Source: CAVTBX01 sp963733135
GTDB taxonomy: Bacteria > Actinomycetota > Thermoleophilia > Gaiellales > Gaiellaceae
Assembly: GCA_963733135.1 (NCBI GenBank)
Contig: CAVTBX010000010.1
Coordinates: 124,001-188,000 of the forward strand
Length of the DNA stretch: 64,000 nt
Direction: 5' to 3'
Part shown: piece by piece, positions 8,649-17,840 of the stretch
How positions within the stretch are numbered: the first letter of the stretch is position 1
Layout of the letters: every line of letters starts with the position of its first letter
Translations under genes and position numbers: made by a program
Notes under the pieces: generated by a model
Databases searched by the model: none
Seen by the model: the letters and a program-made list of their open reading frames with translations, nothing else
What the model was told of the DNA's origin: nothing

Positions 8649-10337
8649 ATGGCGGCCCCTTCCGCCCAGGCTCGGGACGACGGCACGCTGCTCGCGATCG
8701 TGCGCACCGTGGGCTCGTCGCTCGAGCTCGACGAGGTGCTCGACGCGGTCGTTCGCCTCCTCACCGACGCGAGCGGCGTGCACGCCTGCTTCGTCTACCT
8801 CATCGACCACGATGACGAGCGGCTCGTCCTGAAGGCTGCGTCGGACCCGTACGGGCATCTCGTCGACCGCATCGTCCTCGAGCGCGGCGAGGGCCTCGCA
8901 TGGTGGGCGATCGAGCACGCGGAGCCCGCTTTCATCCCAGACAACGCCCTCCAGGATCCCCGGAACAAGCACGTGCCCGAGCTCGAGGAGGAGCGATTCC
9001 AGTCGCTCGTTTCCGTCCCGGTCACCGCCCGCGACGGCACGCCGATCGGCACGATCACGTTGCATACGGTTGCTCCGCGTGAGTTCACGGAGCCCGAGGT
9101 CGACGTGCTCGTGTCGAGCGCCCTACTTGTTGCCGGCGCGATCGAGAACGCGAGGCTCTTTGAGGAGACCCGCCGCCGCGTGGGTGAGCTCGAGTCCCTG
9201 ATCGAGCTCGGCGAGACCGTTGCGGCCGCCGAGAGTCTCGACGACCTCCTGCCCGCGGCTGCGGAACGCACGCGGGAGCTGCTCGGAGCGAGCGCCTGCC
9301 ACCTCTACCTCCTGGAACCGGCGACCGAGGAACTTCACCTGCGCACGAGCGCACCGGCCGCCGCCACGGCCCGCGCGTCGATCGGCCTCTCCGAGCTCGG
9401 CCCGGAGCTCGCCCGCCGCGGGCGCAAGTCGACGGTCACGGTTCCGCTCGTCGCCGGAGATGAGCTGCTCGGCCTCTTGGTCGCCGACGGGACGTCCGAG
9501 CTCGACCTCGGCCGGGCCGCCGCGACGCAGACCGCCGTGGCTCTCAAGAAGGTGGAGCTGATCGAGCGCCTGACGGAGAAGAACCGGATCAAGGACTTCT
9601 TCGAGGAGCTCGCCGCCGGTCTCGCACCGCCCGGAATCGACGGACGAGCCGCCCGGCTCGGCATCGACCTCGACCGCCCGCACCTCGTGCTCGCCGCCGC
9701 GCCAGCGGACGACGCTCTCGAAGCCGCGGTGAAACGAGCCGTCCCGCGTGCTGTTTTCGACCGCCGTGACGACTCCCTCCGCGCGCTTCTCCCTCTCCCC
9801 CGGGAAGAGCAGACCCTCGTCGAGGAGCTCCGATCGGCCGTGACGGCTATCGAAACCCCTCCGGCGGTTGGAGTCTCGAACTCGTGCGCAGGCGCCGAGT
9901 CGTTCGCGGCCGGGTTCGAGGAGGCGCGACACGCCGTAATCGGCGCCGGGGTGATCGGCACCGGCGATGGTCTTCTCACGTACGACGAGCTCGGGCCGTA
10001 CAAGTACCTCCTGCGGATGTCGCTCGACGACGCCGTCAGGGACAGTCACCGCGACGCCGTCGCCCGCCTTGCCGCCTATGACGCCCAGCGCTCGACCTCC
10101 CTTCTCCGGACGCTCGAGGAGTTCCTTCGCCGCCGCGGCAACATCAGCGCAACCGCGGAGGCGCTGTATGTCCACCCGAACACCCTGCGGCAACGGCTCC
10201 GGCGGATCATGGAGCTCTCAGGCCTCGATCTTCGCCGGGACGACTGGCTGATGGTCGAGATCGCGGTCAAGCTCGTGCGGCTCGGCCAGGCACTGGGGTC
10301 CGCCGAACCGGACACACCTGCGCCTCCTCGCCTGTAG
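8649..10337 (+). CDS. GAF-GAF-PucR/CdaR-type transcriptional regulator
   Basis: The 562-residue protein has two GAF-like sensor domains, near residues 20-170 and 190-310; the first contains VHACFVYLIDHDDERLVL and QSLVSVPVTARDGTPIGTI. A degenerate middle domain follows. The C-terminal PucR-type helix-turn-helix is near residues 495-530 (ISATAEALYVHPNTLRQRL). PucR/CdaR proteins are usually activators of purine, diacid or nitrogen catabolism genes. It sits between the FDH genes and gmaS on the same strand, so it is the best candidate to control methylamine oxidation, probably by sensing a pathway metabolite through GAF. That role is inferred from position only. The ATG start lies 6 bases after a weak purine-rich stretch. 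Confidence 0.83.
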   Translation: MAAPSAQARDDGTLLAIVRTVGSSLELDEVLDAVVRLLTDASGVHACFVYLIDHDDERLVLKAASDPYGHLVDRIVLERGEGLAWWAIEHAEPAFIPDNALQDPRNKHVPELEEERFQSLVSVPVTARDGTPIGTITLHTVAPREFTEPEVDVLVSSALLVAGAIENARLFEETRRRVGELESLIELGETVAAAESLDDLLPAAAERTRELLGASACHLYLLEPATEELHLRTSAPAAATARASIGLSELGPELARRGRKSTVTVPLVAGDELLGLLVADGTSELDLGRAAATQTAVALKKVELIERLTEKNRIKDFFEELAAGLAPPGIDGRAARLGIDLDRPHLVLAAAPADDALEAAVKRAVPRAVFDRRDDSLRALLPLPREEQTLVEELRSAVTAIETPPAVGVSNSCAGAESFAAGFEEARHAVIGAGVIGTGDGLLTYDELGPYKYLLRMSLDDAVRDSHRDAVARLAAYDAQRSTSLLRTLEEFLRRRGNISATAEALYVHPNTLRQRLRRIMELSGLDLRRDDWLMVEIAVKLVRLGQALGSAEPDTPAPPRL

Positions 10338-10404
10338 GCGCACGCCATCGCCAGGCGGGAGGCCCGCTAGTAGGGTCCGGCGACTTCACCCGAGGAGGTT
10401 GAGC

Positions 10405-11778
10405 ATGGCGGCCAAGAATGGCGCCCCGACGGTCGAGGACATCCGTCGCGAGCAGAAGGAACGCGGGATCGAGTTCTACTTCGCGCAGTTCGTCGACATG
10501 TACGCCCGCCCGAGCGCCAAGCTCGTCCCGGCCGCGTACCTCGACGACCTCGTGAGCGACGGAGCGGGGTTCGCGGGCTTCGCGGCCGGCGAGCTCGGCC
10601 AGGTCCCGAGCGACCCGGACATCGCGGCCATGCCCGACCTTCGGAGCTTCACACCGGTTCCCTGGGAACCCACGCTCGCCCGCTTCGCCTGCGACGTCCA
10701 CGTCGAAGGCGAAGAATGGCCCTACGACCCCCGAACCATCCTCCGCCGCCAGCTCGACAAGGCTCGCGAGAAGGGATTCGAGTTCATGATGGGGCTCGAG
10801 CTCGAATACTTCCTTCTCCGCCAGAGCGAGAACGGCGTCAACGGGATCGAGGTGGCCGACTCCCTCGACACCCTCGAGAAGCCGTGTTACGACCTTCGCG
10901 GCCTGACGCGAAACTACGACTTCCTGGCCACCGTCTCGCGCTACGTGAACGAGCTCGGCTGGGGCAACTACGCGAACGACCACGAAGACGCTAACGGCCA
11001 GTTCGAGCAGAACTTCACCTACGACGACGCGCTCACGAGCTGCGACCGCGCGATCTTCTTCCGCTACATGGTGCATACCCTGGCCCAGCAGCGTGGGCTC
11101 CTCGCGACCTTCATGCCGAAGCCGTTTAGCCACCTGACCGGCAATGGCTGTCACTTCCACATGTCGCTCTGGGACGGCGACACGAACACGTTCCTCGACG
11201 AGGACGACCCGCGCGGGCTCGGCCTGTCCGAAACCGCGTACCACTTCATCGGCGGGCTCAAGAAGCACGCGAAGGCGTACATCGCAGTGACCGCGCCGAC
11301 GGTGAACTCCTACAAACGACTCCGCGTGGGCGCGCCGACGAGCGGCGCCACCTGGTCGCCGGTCTACGTGACCTACGGCTACAACAACCGGAGCCAGATG
11401 CTCCGAGTCCCCGGCCCCGGTCGGGTCGAGGATCGCACGATCGACGGGGCCTGCAATCCGTACCTGGCAGCAGCGGTCGTCCTCGCCGCAGGCCTGGACG
11501 GGATCGATTCGAAGCTCGATCCCGGCGACCCGAACCCCGGAAACCTCTACGAGAGCCCGCCCGAGGAGCTCGAACGCATGGGCGTCGAGTTGCTACCGGC
11601 GAACCTGCTCGACGCCACCCGGGAGCTCGAGCGCGACGACGTCATCCGCGAAGCGCTCGGGCGTGGCCGGGACGAGGACTACGTCGACTACTTCATCCGC
11701 GTGAAGCGGGACGAGTGGACGAGCTACCACGAGCAGGTCACTCCCTGGGAAATCAACGAGTACTTGACTCGCTTCTAG
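10405..11778 (+). CDS. gmaS: Gamma-glutamylmethylamide synthetase (glutamine synthetase-like)
   Basis: This enzyme is expected to ligate methylamine to glutamate with ATP, giving gamma-glutamylmethylamide, the entry step of the N-methylglutamate pathway. The protein has 457 residues and the glutamine synthetase fold, with MGLELEYFLL (near residue 129), NGCHFHMSLW (near 250) and SYKRLRVGAPTSGATWSPVY (near 300). It differs from GlnA and resembles the GMAS/GlnA-III branch. The ATG at 10405 follows GAGGAGG at 10392-10398 and is preferred over an upstream TTG. The downstream mgsABC and mgd genes are the decisive evidence for methylamine rather than ammonia or ethanolamine as substrate. Confidence 0.87.
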   Translation: MAAKNGAPTVEDIRREQKERGIEFYFAQFVDMYARPSAKLVPAAYLDDLVSDGAGFAGFAAGELGQVPSDPDIAAMPDLRSFTPVPWEPTLARFACDVHVEGEEWPYDPRTILRRQLDKAREKGFEFMMGLELEYFLLRQSENGVNGIEVADSLDTLEKPCYDLRGLTRNYDFLATVSRYVNELGWGNYANDHEDANGQFEQNFTYDDALTSCDRAIFFRYMVHTLAQQRGLLATFMPKPFSHLTGNGCHFHMSLWDGDTNTFLDEDDPRGLGLSETAYHFIGGLKKHAKAYIAVTAPTVNSYKRLRVGAPTSGATWSPVYVTYGYNNRSQMLRVPGPGRVEDRTIDGACNPYLAAAVVLAAGLDGIDSKLDPGDPNPGNLYESPPEELERMGVELLPANLLDATRELERDDVIREALGRGRDEDYVDYFIRVKRDEWTSYHEQVTPWEINEYLTRF

Positions 11779-11872
11779 CCGTGGTCGGTGTCACATTGCT
11801 ACATACGCCCAAGAGCAAGATCGGCAGAATCTCTACGGTTCAGCCCACCGTTCGCATGTACCTTTAGGACAT

Positions 11873-12778
11873 ATGTGCGGGATCGTCGGGCTCTTCGCCA
11901 AGTCGGCTGAGATCGAGGAGTCGCTCGGCCGCCACCTCGGGTCGATGCTCGTGCAGATGGACGACCGCGGGCCCGACAGCGCCGGCGTCGCCGTCTACCG
12001 CGACCCTGCTCCCTCCGGGTCGAGCAAGGTGACGCTCCACTCTGCCGACGCCCTTCAGGACTGGGACGCGCTCGCGGACGAGCTCCGCGGCGCTTTCGGG
12101 AGCGCGTCGGACCCCGCGGTGCGCGCCACGCACGCCGTCTTCACGGTCGAGGCCGATCCCGGCGACGCCGAGGAGTGGGTTCGCGAGCGACATCCTGAGC
12201 TTCGCGTCATGAGTGCCGGGCGAACGATCGAGATCTACAAGGAGACCGGCCGCCCTCGTGCCTTCGCCGAGCGGTTCGCTCTCGATGATCTCCGCGGCAC
12301 GCACGCTCTCGGCCACACGCGCATGGCGACCGAGAGCCGCGTGACGACCGCGGGCTCCCACCCGTTCTCGACCGGCGAGGACGTCTGCCTCGTCCACAAC
12401 GGCTCGCTCTCCAACCACAACCGGCTGCGCGAGACGCTCCGCCGCGAGGGGATCGACTTCTGGACGGAGAACGACACGGAGGTCGCGGCGGGCTACGTCG
12501 CTTGGCGGCTTCGCGAGGGCGCCTCGCTCGAGGAGGCGCTCGAGGGCTGCCTCGAGGATCTCGACGGCTTCTACACGTTCCTCGTCGGCACCGAGGACGG
12601 GTTCGCAGTCCTCCGCGACCCGATCGCCTGTAAGCCCGCCGTTCTGGCCGAGACCGACGACTGGGTGGCGATGGGCTCCGAATGGCGCGCGATCGCCGTG
12701 CTTCCAGGGGCCGCCGACGCGACGATGTGGGAGCCCGTCCCAGGCGTCGTCTACGCTTGGGAACGCGCCCGGGTGTGA
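11873..12778 (+). CDS. mgsA: N-methylglutamate synthase subunit A, class II glutamine amidotransferase
   Basis: The 301-residue protein begins MCGIVGLF, giving the N-terminal nucleophile cysteine of class II amidotransferases after Met removal. It also shows RGPDSAGVAVY, GTHALGHTRMATES and VHNGSLSNHN, all standard for the glutaminase half of GltB-like enzymes. In N-methylglutamate synthase this subunit releases the methylamine group from gamma-glutamylmethylamide instead of ammonia from glutamine. The start is fixed by the catalytic Cys2. There is a 94-base gap after gmaS, and the end overlaps the mgsB start by 4 bases. A GlxB role in other amide metabolism is the alternative, but gmaS and mgd neighbours favour MgsA. 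Confidence 0.88.
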   Translation: MCGIVGLFAKSAEIEESLGRHLGSMLVQMDDRGPDSAGVAVYRDPAPSGSSKVTLHSADALQDWDALADELRGAFGSASDPAVRATHAVFTVEADPGDAEEWVRERHPELRVMSAGRTIEIYKETGRPRAFAERFALDDLRGTHALGHTRMATESRVTTAGSHPFSTGEDVCLVHNGSLSNHNRLRETLRREGIDFWTENDTEVAAGYVAWRLREGASLEEALEGCLEDLDGFYTFLVGTEDGFAVLRDPIACKPAVLAETDDWVAMGSEWRAIAVLPGAADATMWEPVPGVVYAWERARV

Positions 12779-13482
12779 GCGTGGCCACAGACACTGCCGT
12801 CGAGGTCGTCGACCTCGCCGCCACACCGCTTCGCGAGCTCAACCGGCGCCTGCACGAGGTCGGCCGCGACGGTGCCTCCCCACACCGCTGGCGTGTGACG
12901 AACCCGAACGGAGCTCATGCGATCGCAGCCGGCCTGGACGCTGACGTCGAGGTCGAGATCGAAGGGCACGCCGGCTACTACTGCGCCGGTATGAACAAAC
13001 GCGCGACGGTGCACGTCCACGGAAACGCGGGCACCGGGCTCGCCGAGAACATGCTGTCCGGCTCGGTCATCGTGGACGGGAGCGCCAGCCAGTCCGCCGG
13101 CGCAACTGGCCGCGGCGGCCTTCTCTTCGTCCACGGCGACGCGGCCGCACGCTGCGGGATCTCGATGAAGGGCATCGACATCGTCGTGCGCGGCTCCGTC
13201 GGCCACATGTCGGCGTTCATGGCCCAAACAGGGCGGCTCGTCGTGTGCGGCGACGCAGGCGATGCGCTCGGGGATTCGATCTACGAGGCGCGCCTCTACG
13301 TGCGCGGCAAGGTCGCAGGCCTCGGCGCCGACTGCGTCGAGAAGGAGCTCCGCGACGAGCATCGCAGCGAGCTGAGCGCACTGCTCGAGCAGGCGGGGAT
13401 CGACGACGTCGACCCGAGGGACTTCCGCCGCTTCGGCTCTGCTCGACAGCTCTACACCTTCAACGTCGACAACGCGTACTGA
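12775..13482 (+). CDS. mgsB: N-methylglutamate synthase subunit B, GltB C-terminal (GXGXG) domain
   Basis: This protein of about 235 residues corresponds to the right-handed beta-helix GXGXG domain found at the C-terminus of glutamate synthase, here on its own. Repeats such as GHAGYYCAGMNKRATVHVHGN, GLAENMLSGSVIVDG and ATGRGGLLFVHGDAAARCGISMKG mark the helix coils. It is a structural and channelling subunit of the MgsABC complex. Start choice: GTG 12775 overlaps the mgsA stop (GTGTGA); a second GTG at 12781 would shorten it by two residues. Its TGA overlaps the mgsC ATG, so translation is coupled throughout. Confidence 0.85.
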   Translation: MSVATDTAVEVVDLAATPLRELNRRLHEVGRDGASPHRWRVTNPNGAHAIAAGLDADVEVEIEGHAGYYCAGMNKRATVHVHGNAGTGLAENMLSGSVIVDGSASQSAGATGRGGLLFVHGDAAARCGISMKGIDIVVRGSVGHMSAFMAQTGRLVVCGDAGDALGDSIYEARLYVRGKVAGLGADCVEKELRDEHRSELSALLEQAGIDDVDPRDFRRFGSARQLYTFNVDNAY

Positions 13483-14810
13483 TGACTGCGAACGCGAACT
13501 GGGGCCTCCGGGAGTCCTACCTCTTCGACCGCCCGGTGATCGCCGAGATTCAGCGGGCGGCACGCGAGGGCATCTACGACATCCGCGGCTTCGGCGCCAA
13601 GCGGCACGTCCCCCATTTCGACGACCTGCTCCTCCTCGGCGCCAGCGTCTCGCGCTACCCGCTCGAGGGCTACCGCGAGCGCTGCGACACGGACGTGGTC
13701 GTCGGCGCCCGCTTCGCCTCGAAGCCGCTCCACCTGAAGATCCCGATCACGATCGCGGGCATGAGCTTCGGGGCACTGTCCGCGCCGGCCAAGGAGGCGC
13801 TCGGCCGTGGCGCGAGCGAGGTCGGCACCTCGACGACGACCGGGGACGGCGGCATGACGCCCGAGGAGCGAGAGCACTCGGAACTCCTCGTCTACCAGCT
13901 CCTCCCGTCGCGCTACGGCATGAATCCGGACGACCTCCGCAAGGCCGACGCGGTCGAGATCGTCGTCGGCCAAGGGGCGAAGCCGGGTGGCGGCGGCATG
14001 CTCCTCGGTCACAAGATCTCGGACCGCGTCGCCGAGATGCGAAGCCTCCCGAAGGGCATCGACCAGCGAAGCGCGAGCCGCCATCCCGACTGGACGGGAC
14101 CGGATGACCTCGAGATCAAGATCGGGGAGCTTCGGGAGATCACCGACTGGGAGAAGCCGATCCTCGTGAAGGTCGGCGCGACGCGCACGTACTACGACGT
14201 TCAGCTCGCCGTAAAGGCCGGCGCGGACGCGATCGTCGTCGACGGCATGCAGGGCGGCACTGCCGCCACCCAGGATGTCTTCATCGAGCACGTCGGGATT
14301 CCGACGCTGCCGGCGGTACGGCTCGCGGTCGAGGCACTCCAGGAGCTCGACATGCATCGAACGGTGCAGCTCATCGTCTCGGGCGGGATCCGCACCGGCG
14401 CGGACGTCGCGAAGGCCCTCGCCCTCGGTGCAGACGCCGTCTCGATCGGAACGGCGGCGCTGATCGCGATGGGCGACAACGCGCCCGAGCTCCAGGAGGA
14501 GTACGAGAAGATCGGCAGCGCGGCGGGCTTCTACGACGACTGGCAGGCCGGTCTCGATCCGGCCGGCATCTCGACCCAGGACGACGAGCTCGCCGCGCGC
14601 TTCGATGCCGAGCTCGGCGGCCGGAGGATCGCGAACTACCTGCGTGTCCTCACGCTCGAGACGCAGACGCTCGCGCGCGCCTGCGGGAAGTCGCACGTCA
14701 GAAATCTCGAGCCCGAGGATCTGGTCGCGCTCACGATCGAGGCGGCCGCCATGGCAGGCGTGCCGCTCGCGGGAACGGACTGGGTTCCCGGGCGGGACCG
14801 GCCGGAGTGA
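13482..14810 (+). CDS. mgsC: N-methylglutamate synthase subunit C, glutamate synthase FMN domain
   Basis: This 442-residue protein is the FMN/[3Fe-4S] synthase barrel of the complex, transferring methylamine to 2-oxoglutarate with reduction to N-methylglutamate. Glutamate synthase landmarks are ITIAGMSFGALSAPAKEAL (near residue 88), TGDGGMTPEER, VVGQGAKPGGGGMLLGHK, ILVKVGATRTYYDVQLAVKAGADAIVVDG and SGGIRTGADVAKALALGADAV. The ATG at 13482 lies inside the mgsB stop. The arrangement A-B-C as three separate polypeptides mirrors known methylotroph mgsABC operons rather than the single long GltB chain of ammonia-assimilating glutamate synthase. Confidence 0.88.
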   Translation: MTANANWGLRESYLFDRPVIAEIQRAAREGIYDIRGFGAKRHVPHFDDLLLLGASVSRYPLEGYRERCDTDVVVGARFASKPLHLKIPITIAGMSFGALSAPAKEALGRGASEVGTSTTTGDGGMTPEEREHSELLVYQLLPSRYGMNPDDLRKADAVEIVVGQGAKPGGGGMLLGHKISDRVAEMRSLPKGIDQRSASRHPDWTGPDDLEIKIGELREITDWEKPILVKVGATRTYYDVQLAVKAGADAIVVDGMQGGTAATQDVFIEHVGIPTLPAVRLAVEALQELDMHRTVQLIVSGGIRTGADVAKALALGADAVSIGTAALIAMGDNAPELQEEYEKIGSAAGFYDDWQAGLDPAGISTQDDELAARFDAELGGRRIANYLRVLTLETQTLARACGKSHVRNLEPEDLVALTIEAAAMAGVPLAGTDWVPGRDRPE

Positions 14811-14889
14811 CGTCGCGCTCAACCCCGGCGCGTCCGTTAGACTTCTTGAAACGGGCAACGCCATTGCCGCAGTGGAAATAGCCAGCTAG

Positions 14890-15222
14890 ATGTCCTTCCT
14901 CCTCCCCTGTCCCAACTGCGGTCCTCGTGACGTCAACGAGTTCCACTATCAGGGCGAGGTCACGCGGCGGCCTAAAGAGCCCGAGTCCTTTCGCGAGCTG
15001 ACGAGCTACCTGTACTTCCGAAAGAACGTCGCCGGCGTGCAGCGCGAGTGGTGGTACCACCGCTTCGGCTGCGAGACCTGGTTTCTCGCCGAGCGCGACA
15101 CGCGGACAAACGAGGTGCTCCTGACCGAGCTCCCAGAGCCCCAAACGAGCGAAGGGGCTCCCGGCATGACCGGCGGCGCCCAGGCCCCTGCTCCTTCCGT
15201 TCCCGAGCCGCCGACCACGTAG
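14890..15222 (+). CDS. mgdB: N-methylglutamate dehydrogenase delta subunit (SoxD-like)
   Basis: The 110-residue protein starts MSFLLPCPNCGPRDVNEFHYQGE, the zinc-binding N-terminus of sarcosine oxidase delta subunits. It continues with LYFRKNVAGVQREWWYHRFGCETWF, also typical of SoxD. The last 30 residues are a low-complexity tail without clear function. The delta subunit binds Zn2+ and is a small structural part of the heterotetramer. A 79-base gap separates it from mgsC, and only 11 bases separate it from the alpha subunit gene. The mgd gene letter follows methylotroph usage and is less certain than the family assignment. Confidence 0.86.
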   Translation: MSFLLPCPNCGPRDVNEFHYQGEVTRRPKEPESFRELTSYLYFRKNVAGVQREWWYHRFGCETWFLAERDTRTNEVLLTELPEPQTSEGAPGMTGGAQAPAPSVPEPPTT

Positions 15223-15233
15223 TAATCGCTGCG

Positions 15234-17840
15234 ATGCGCCTCGACCCCCGACCCCACGAGCGGATAGACCGCGAGAGCAAGGTCGTCTTCTTCTACGACG
15301 ACCGACCGGTCGAGGCCTTCGAGGGCGACACGATCGGCTCGGCCCTCTTCGCCGACGGCCGGCGCATCTTCTCGAGGAGCTTCAAGTACCACCGTCCGCG
15401 GGGGCTCGTGTGCTGCTCCGGCCACTGCCCCAACTGCATGATGCACGTGGACGGCGTTCCGAACGTGCGCGTCTGCGCCGAGCCGGTGCGAAGCGGCATG
15501 AGAGTCGAGCCGCAGAACGTGCGCGGCTCCCTCGAGCACGATCTGCTCTCCGCCACGGACAAGTTCGGAGGCCCCTTCACGCCGGTCGGCTTCTACTACC
15601 GGACGATGATCCATCCGCGGCGGGCGTGGCCGCTCTACGAGAAGTTCCTCCGCAACGTTGCCGGCCTCGGCAAGGTCGACAAGCATGCCGATCGGGAGCG
15701 CCGCCATGACGTCGAGCATCGCCGCGCCGAGACGCTCGTGATCGGAGGCGGCCGCGCCGGCCTGGCCACGGCGCACGAGGCTGCCGGGCGAGGCGAAGAC
15801 GTCGTGCTCGTCGACGAAGGCCCCGACCACCTCCGCCGTCGCGGCGACGAGCCGTTCGAGATTCTCGCTCCAGCTCGTGCGATCGGCATCTTCGAGGGGG
15901 GCTTGGTGCCGGTCGATGCCGGTCGGATTCTGTACCGCTTTCGCACGGAGCGAATCGTCGTCGCCACGGGCGCGCTCGAGCAGCCGCTCGTCTTCCCCGG
16001 CAACGATCTCGTCGGCATCATGCTCCCCGGCGGCGTCCGAAGGCTTATCGACCTCTGGTCCCTCCGCCCCGGCGAGCGCGCCGTAGTCATCGGAGCGGAC
16101 GATCGGTCGCTGTCGGTCGCCGACGACCTCGAGAAGGCAGGCACCGAGATCGCCGAGGTCGTCGACCTGCGCGAGAGCCGCGTGCGCCAGATCTCGGCAC
16201 GCGGCAAGAAGGGGATCCTGAGCGCCGTCGAGCTCGATGGACGCCCGGTCGACTGCGATCTCCTCGTCGCCACCGGCGGCCGGCAGCCCGCGTACTCCCT
16301 CCTCTCCCAGGCCGGCGCGCGGGTCGAGTACGACCCCGGCCGCGGCATCTTCGTCCCCACCGACCTGCCGGAGAACGTCGAAGCCGTCGGATCGGTTACC
16401 GGCGAGATCGGCGCGGCCGCCGTTCCCGCGGCGACCTACAACGGCGCCGGCTCGAGCGGCAAGTGCTTCGTCTGCATCTGCGAGGACGTGACCGACAAGG
16501 ACATGAAGCGGGCGCTCCGCGAGGGCTTCGACTCGATCGAGCTCGCGAAGCGCTATACGACCGTCACGATGGGGCCTTGCCAGGGCAAGCTCTGCCACCT
16601 GCCCGCGATCCGCCTCTACGCGCGGGAGAACGAAACGGACGAGGCGACGATCGGGACGACCACCGCGCGGCCGCCCTGGGCTCCGGTCGAGCTCGGCGTC
16701 CTCGCCGGCCGCCCCCACGAGCCGGGCAAGCGAACGTCGATCCACCACCGGCACAAGGATCTCGGCGCCAAGGTGATGTGGACAGGGGCCTGGCGCCGAC
16801 CCCACTCCTACGGCGATCCACAGGAGGAGGCCCTGGCCGTACACCGCTCGCTCGGCGTCATCGACGTCTCGACGCTCGGCAAGCTGCTCGTACGCGGGCC
16901 TGACGCAGCCGAGTTCCTGGAGCGGATCTACCCGAACCGGTTCGGGGACATGAAGGAGGGCCGCATCCGCTACGCGGTCCTCGGTACCGACGCGGGGCGG
17001 ATCATGGACGACGGGACAGTCGCTCGACTCTCCGACGACGAGTACTACGTCACGACCACGTCGACGGGCGCCGAGGGCGTCATCGAGTGGCTCGAGTGGT
17101 GGAACGCCGTTTGGCACCTCGACGTCGAGATCGTGAACCTGACCGGTGCAATCGCCGCGGTGAACGTCGCCGGCCCGAACGCGCGGAAGCTCATGGAGCG
17201 CCTCACCGACCTCGACGTCTCGAACGAAGGCTTCAAGTACCTCGACGCCAAGTCGTCTCACGTGGCCGGCGTGCCCGCGCTGTCGCTCAGGATCGGCTTC
17301 GTGGGCGAGCTCGGCTACGAGATCCACTTCGCAAGCCCGTACGGGGAGCACGTCTGGGACGCCATCCTCGAGGCCGGCGCCGAGTGGGACGTGAAGCCGT
17401 TCGGCCTCGAGCCGCAGCGGATCCTGCGCCTGGAGAAGATGCACATCCTGATCGGCCAGGACACCGACTCCGAGTCGAACGCGCTCGAGGCGTCGATGCC
17501 CTGGATCGTCAAGTGGGACAAGGGCGACTTCGTGGGCAGATGGTCGCTCGAGCGGGTTGAAGAGCGCGGTTTTCGCTCGCAGCTCGTCGGCTTCGAGATG
17601 GCGAACGGCGTCGTCCCGCTCGAAGGCGGGCAGATCGTGCAGGACGACACGTCGATCGGCCGGGTGACGAGCTCCCGCTGGAGCGCACAGCTCGGCAAGG
17701 CGATCGGCATGGGCTGGGTGCCGCCGGAGCTGGCGGTCGATGGCGCCGCGATCGAGATCAAGGTAAACGGCGACGTCGAGAGCGCACGCGTCCGCCTGCG
17801 GCCCTTCTTCGACCCGGACGGAGATCATCTGCGATCGTGA
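15234..17840 (+). CDS. mgdC: N-methylglutamate dehydrogenase alpha subunit (SoxA-like)
   Basis: The 868-residue chain oxidises the N-methyl group with the beta subunit and hands it to tetrahydrofolate as 5,10-methylene-THF. Its order is: a ferredoxin-like N-terminus with clustered cysteines (GLVCCSGHCPNCMM, residues 57-70), an NAD/FAD dinucleotide fold (VIGGGRAGLATA, 169-180), a cysteine cluster (CFVCICED, 411-418, and PCQGKLC), and from about residue 505 a GcvT-type folate domain (GFVGELGYEIHF). It is about 100 residues shorter than typical sarcosine oxidase alpha. The stop overlaps the gamma gene. Sarcosine oxidase is the alternative, but gmaS/mgs make N-methylglutamate the likelier substrate. 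Confidence 0.87.
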   Translation: MRLDPRPHERIDRESKVVFFYDDRPVEAFEGDTIGSALFADGRRIFSRSFKYHRPRGLVCCSGHCPNCMMHVDGVPNVRVCAEPVRSGMRVEPQNVRGSLEHDLLSATDKFGGPFTPVGFYYRTMIHPRRAWPLYEKFLRNVAGLGKVDKHADRERRHDVEHRRAETLVIGGGRAGLATAHEAAGRGEDVVLVDEGPDHLRRRGDEPFEILAPARAIGIFEGGLVPVDAGRILYRFRTERIVVATGALEQPLVFPGNDLVGIMLPGGVRRLIDLWSLRPGERAVVIGADDRSLSVADDLEKAGTEIAEVVDLRESRVRQISARGKKGILSAVELDGRPVDCDLLVATGGRQPAYSLLSQAGARVEYDPGRGIFVPTDLPENVEAVGSVTGEIGAAAVPAATYNGAGSSGKCFVCICEDVTDKDMKRALREGFDSIELAKRYTTVTMGPCQGKLCHLPAIRLYARENETDEATIGTTTARPPWAPVELGVLAGRPHEPGKRTSIHHRHKDLGAKVMWTGAWRRPHSYGDPQEEALAVHRSLGVIDVSTLGKLLVRGPDAAEFLERIYPNRFGDMKEGRIRYAVLGTDAGRIMDDGTVARLSDDEYYVTTTSTGAEGVIEWLEWWNAVWHLDVEIVNLTGAIAAVNVAGPNARKLMERLTDLDVSNEGFKYLDAKSSHVAGVPALSLRIGFVGELGYEIHFASPYGEHVWDAILEAGAEWDVKPFGLEPQRILRLEKMHILIGQDTDSESNALEASMPWIVKWDKGDFVGRWSLERVEERGFRSQLVGFEMANGVVPLEGGQIVQDDTSIGRVTSSRWSAQLGKAIGMGWVPPELAVDGAAIEIKVNGDVESARVRLRPFFDPDGDHLRS

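Noticed and set aside
11873..14810. Ordinary NADPH glutamate synthase
   Set aside because: The three domains are separate short genes and no GltD small subunit is present; this is the mgsABC arrangement.
15006..17828. 940-codon open frame on the minus strand
   Set aside because: It is antisense to the alpha subunit of N-methylglutamate dehydrogenase, has no recognisable domain, and reflects GC-rich codon bias.
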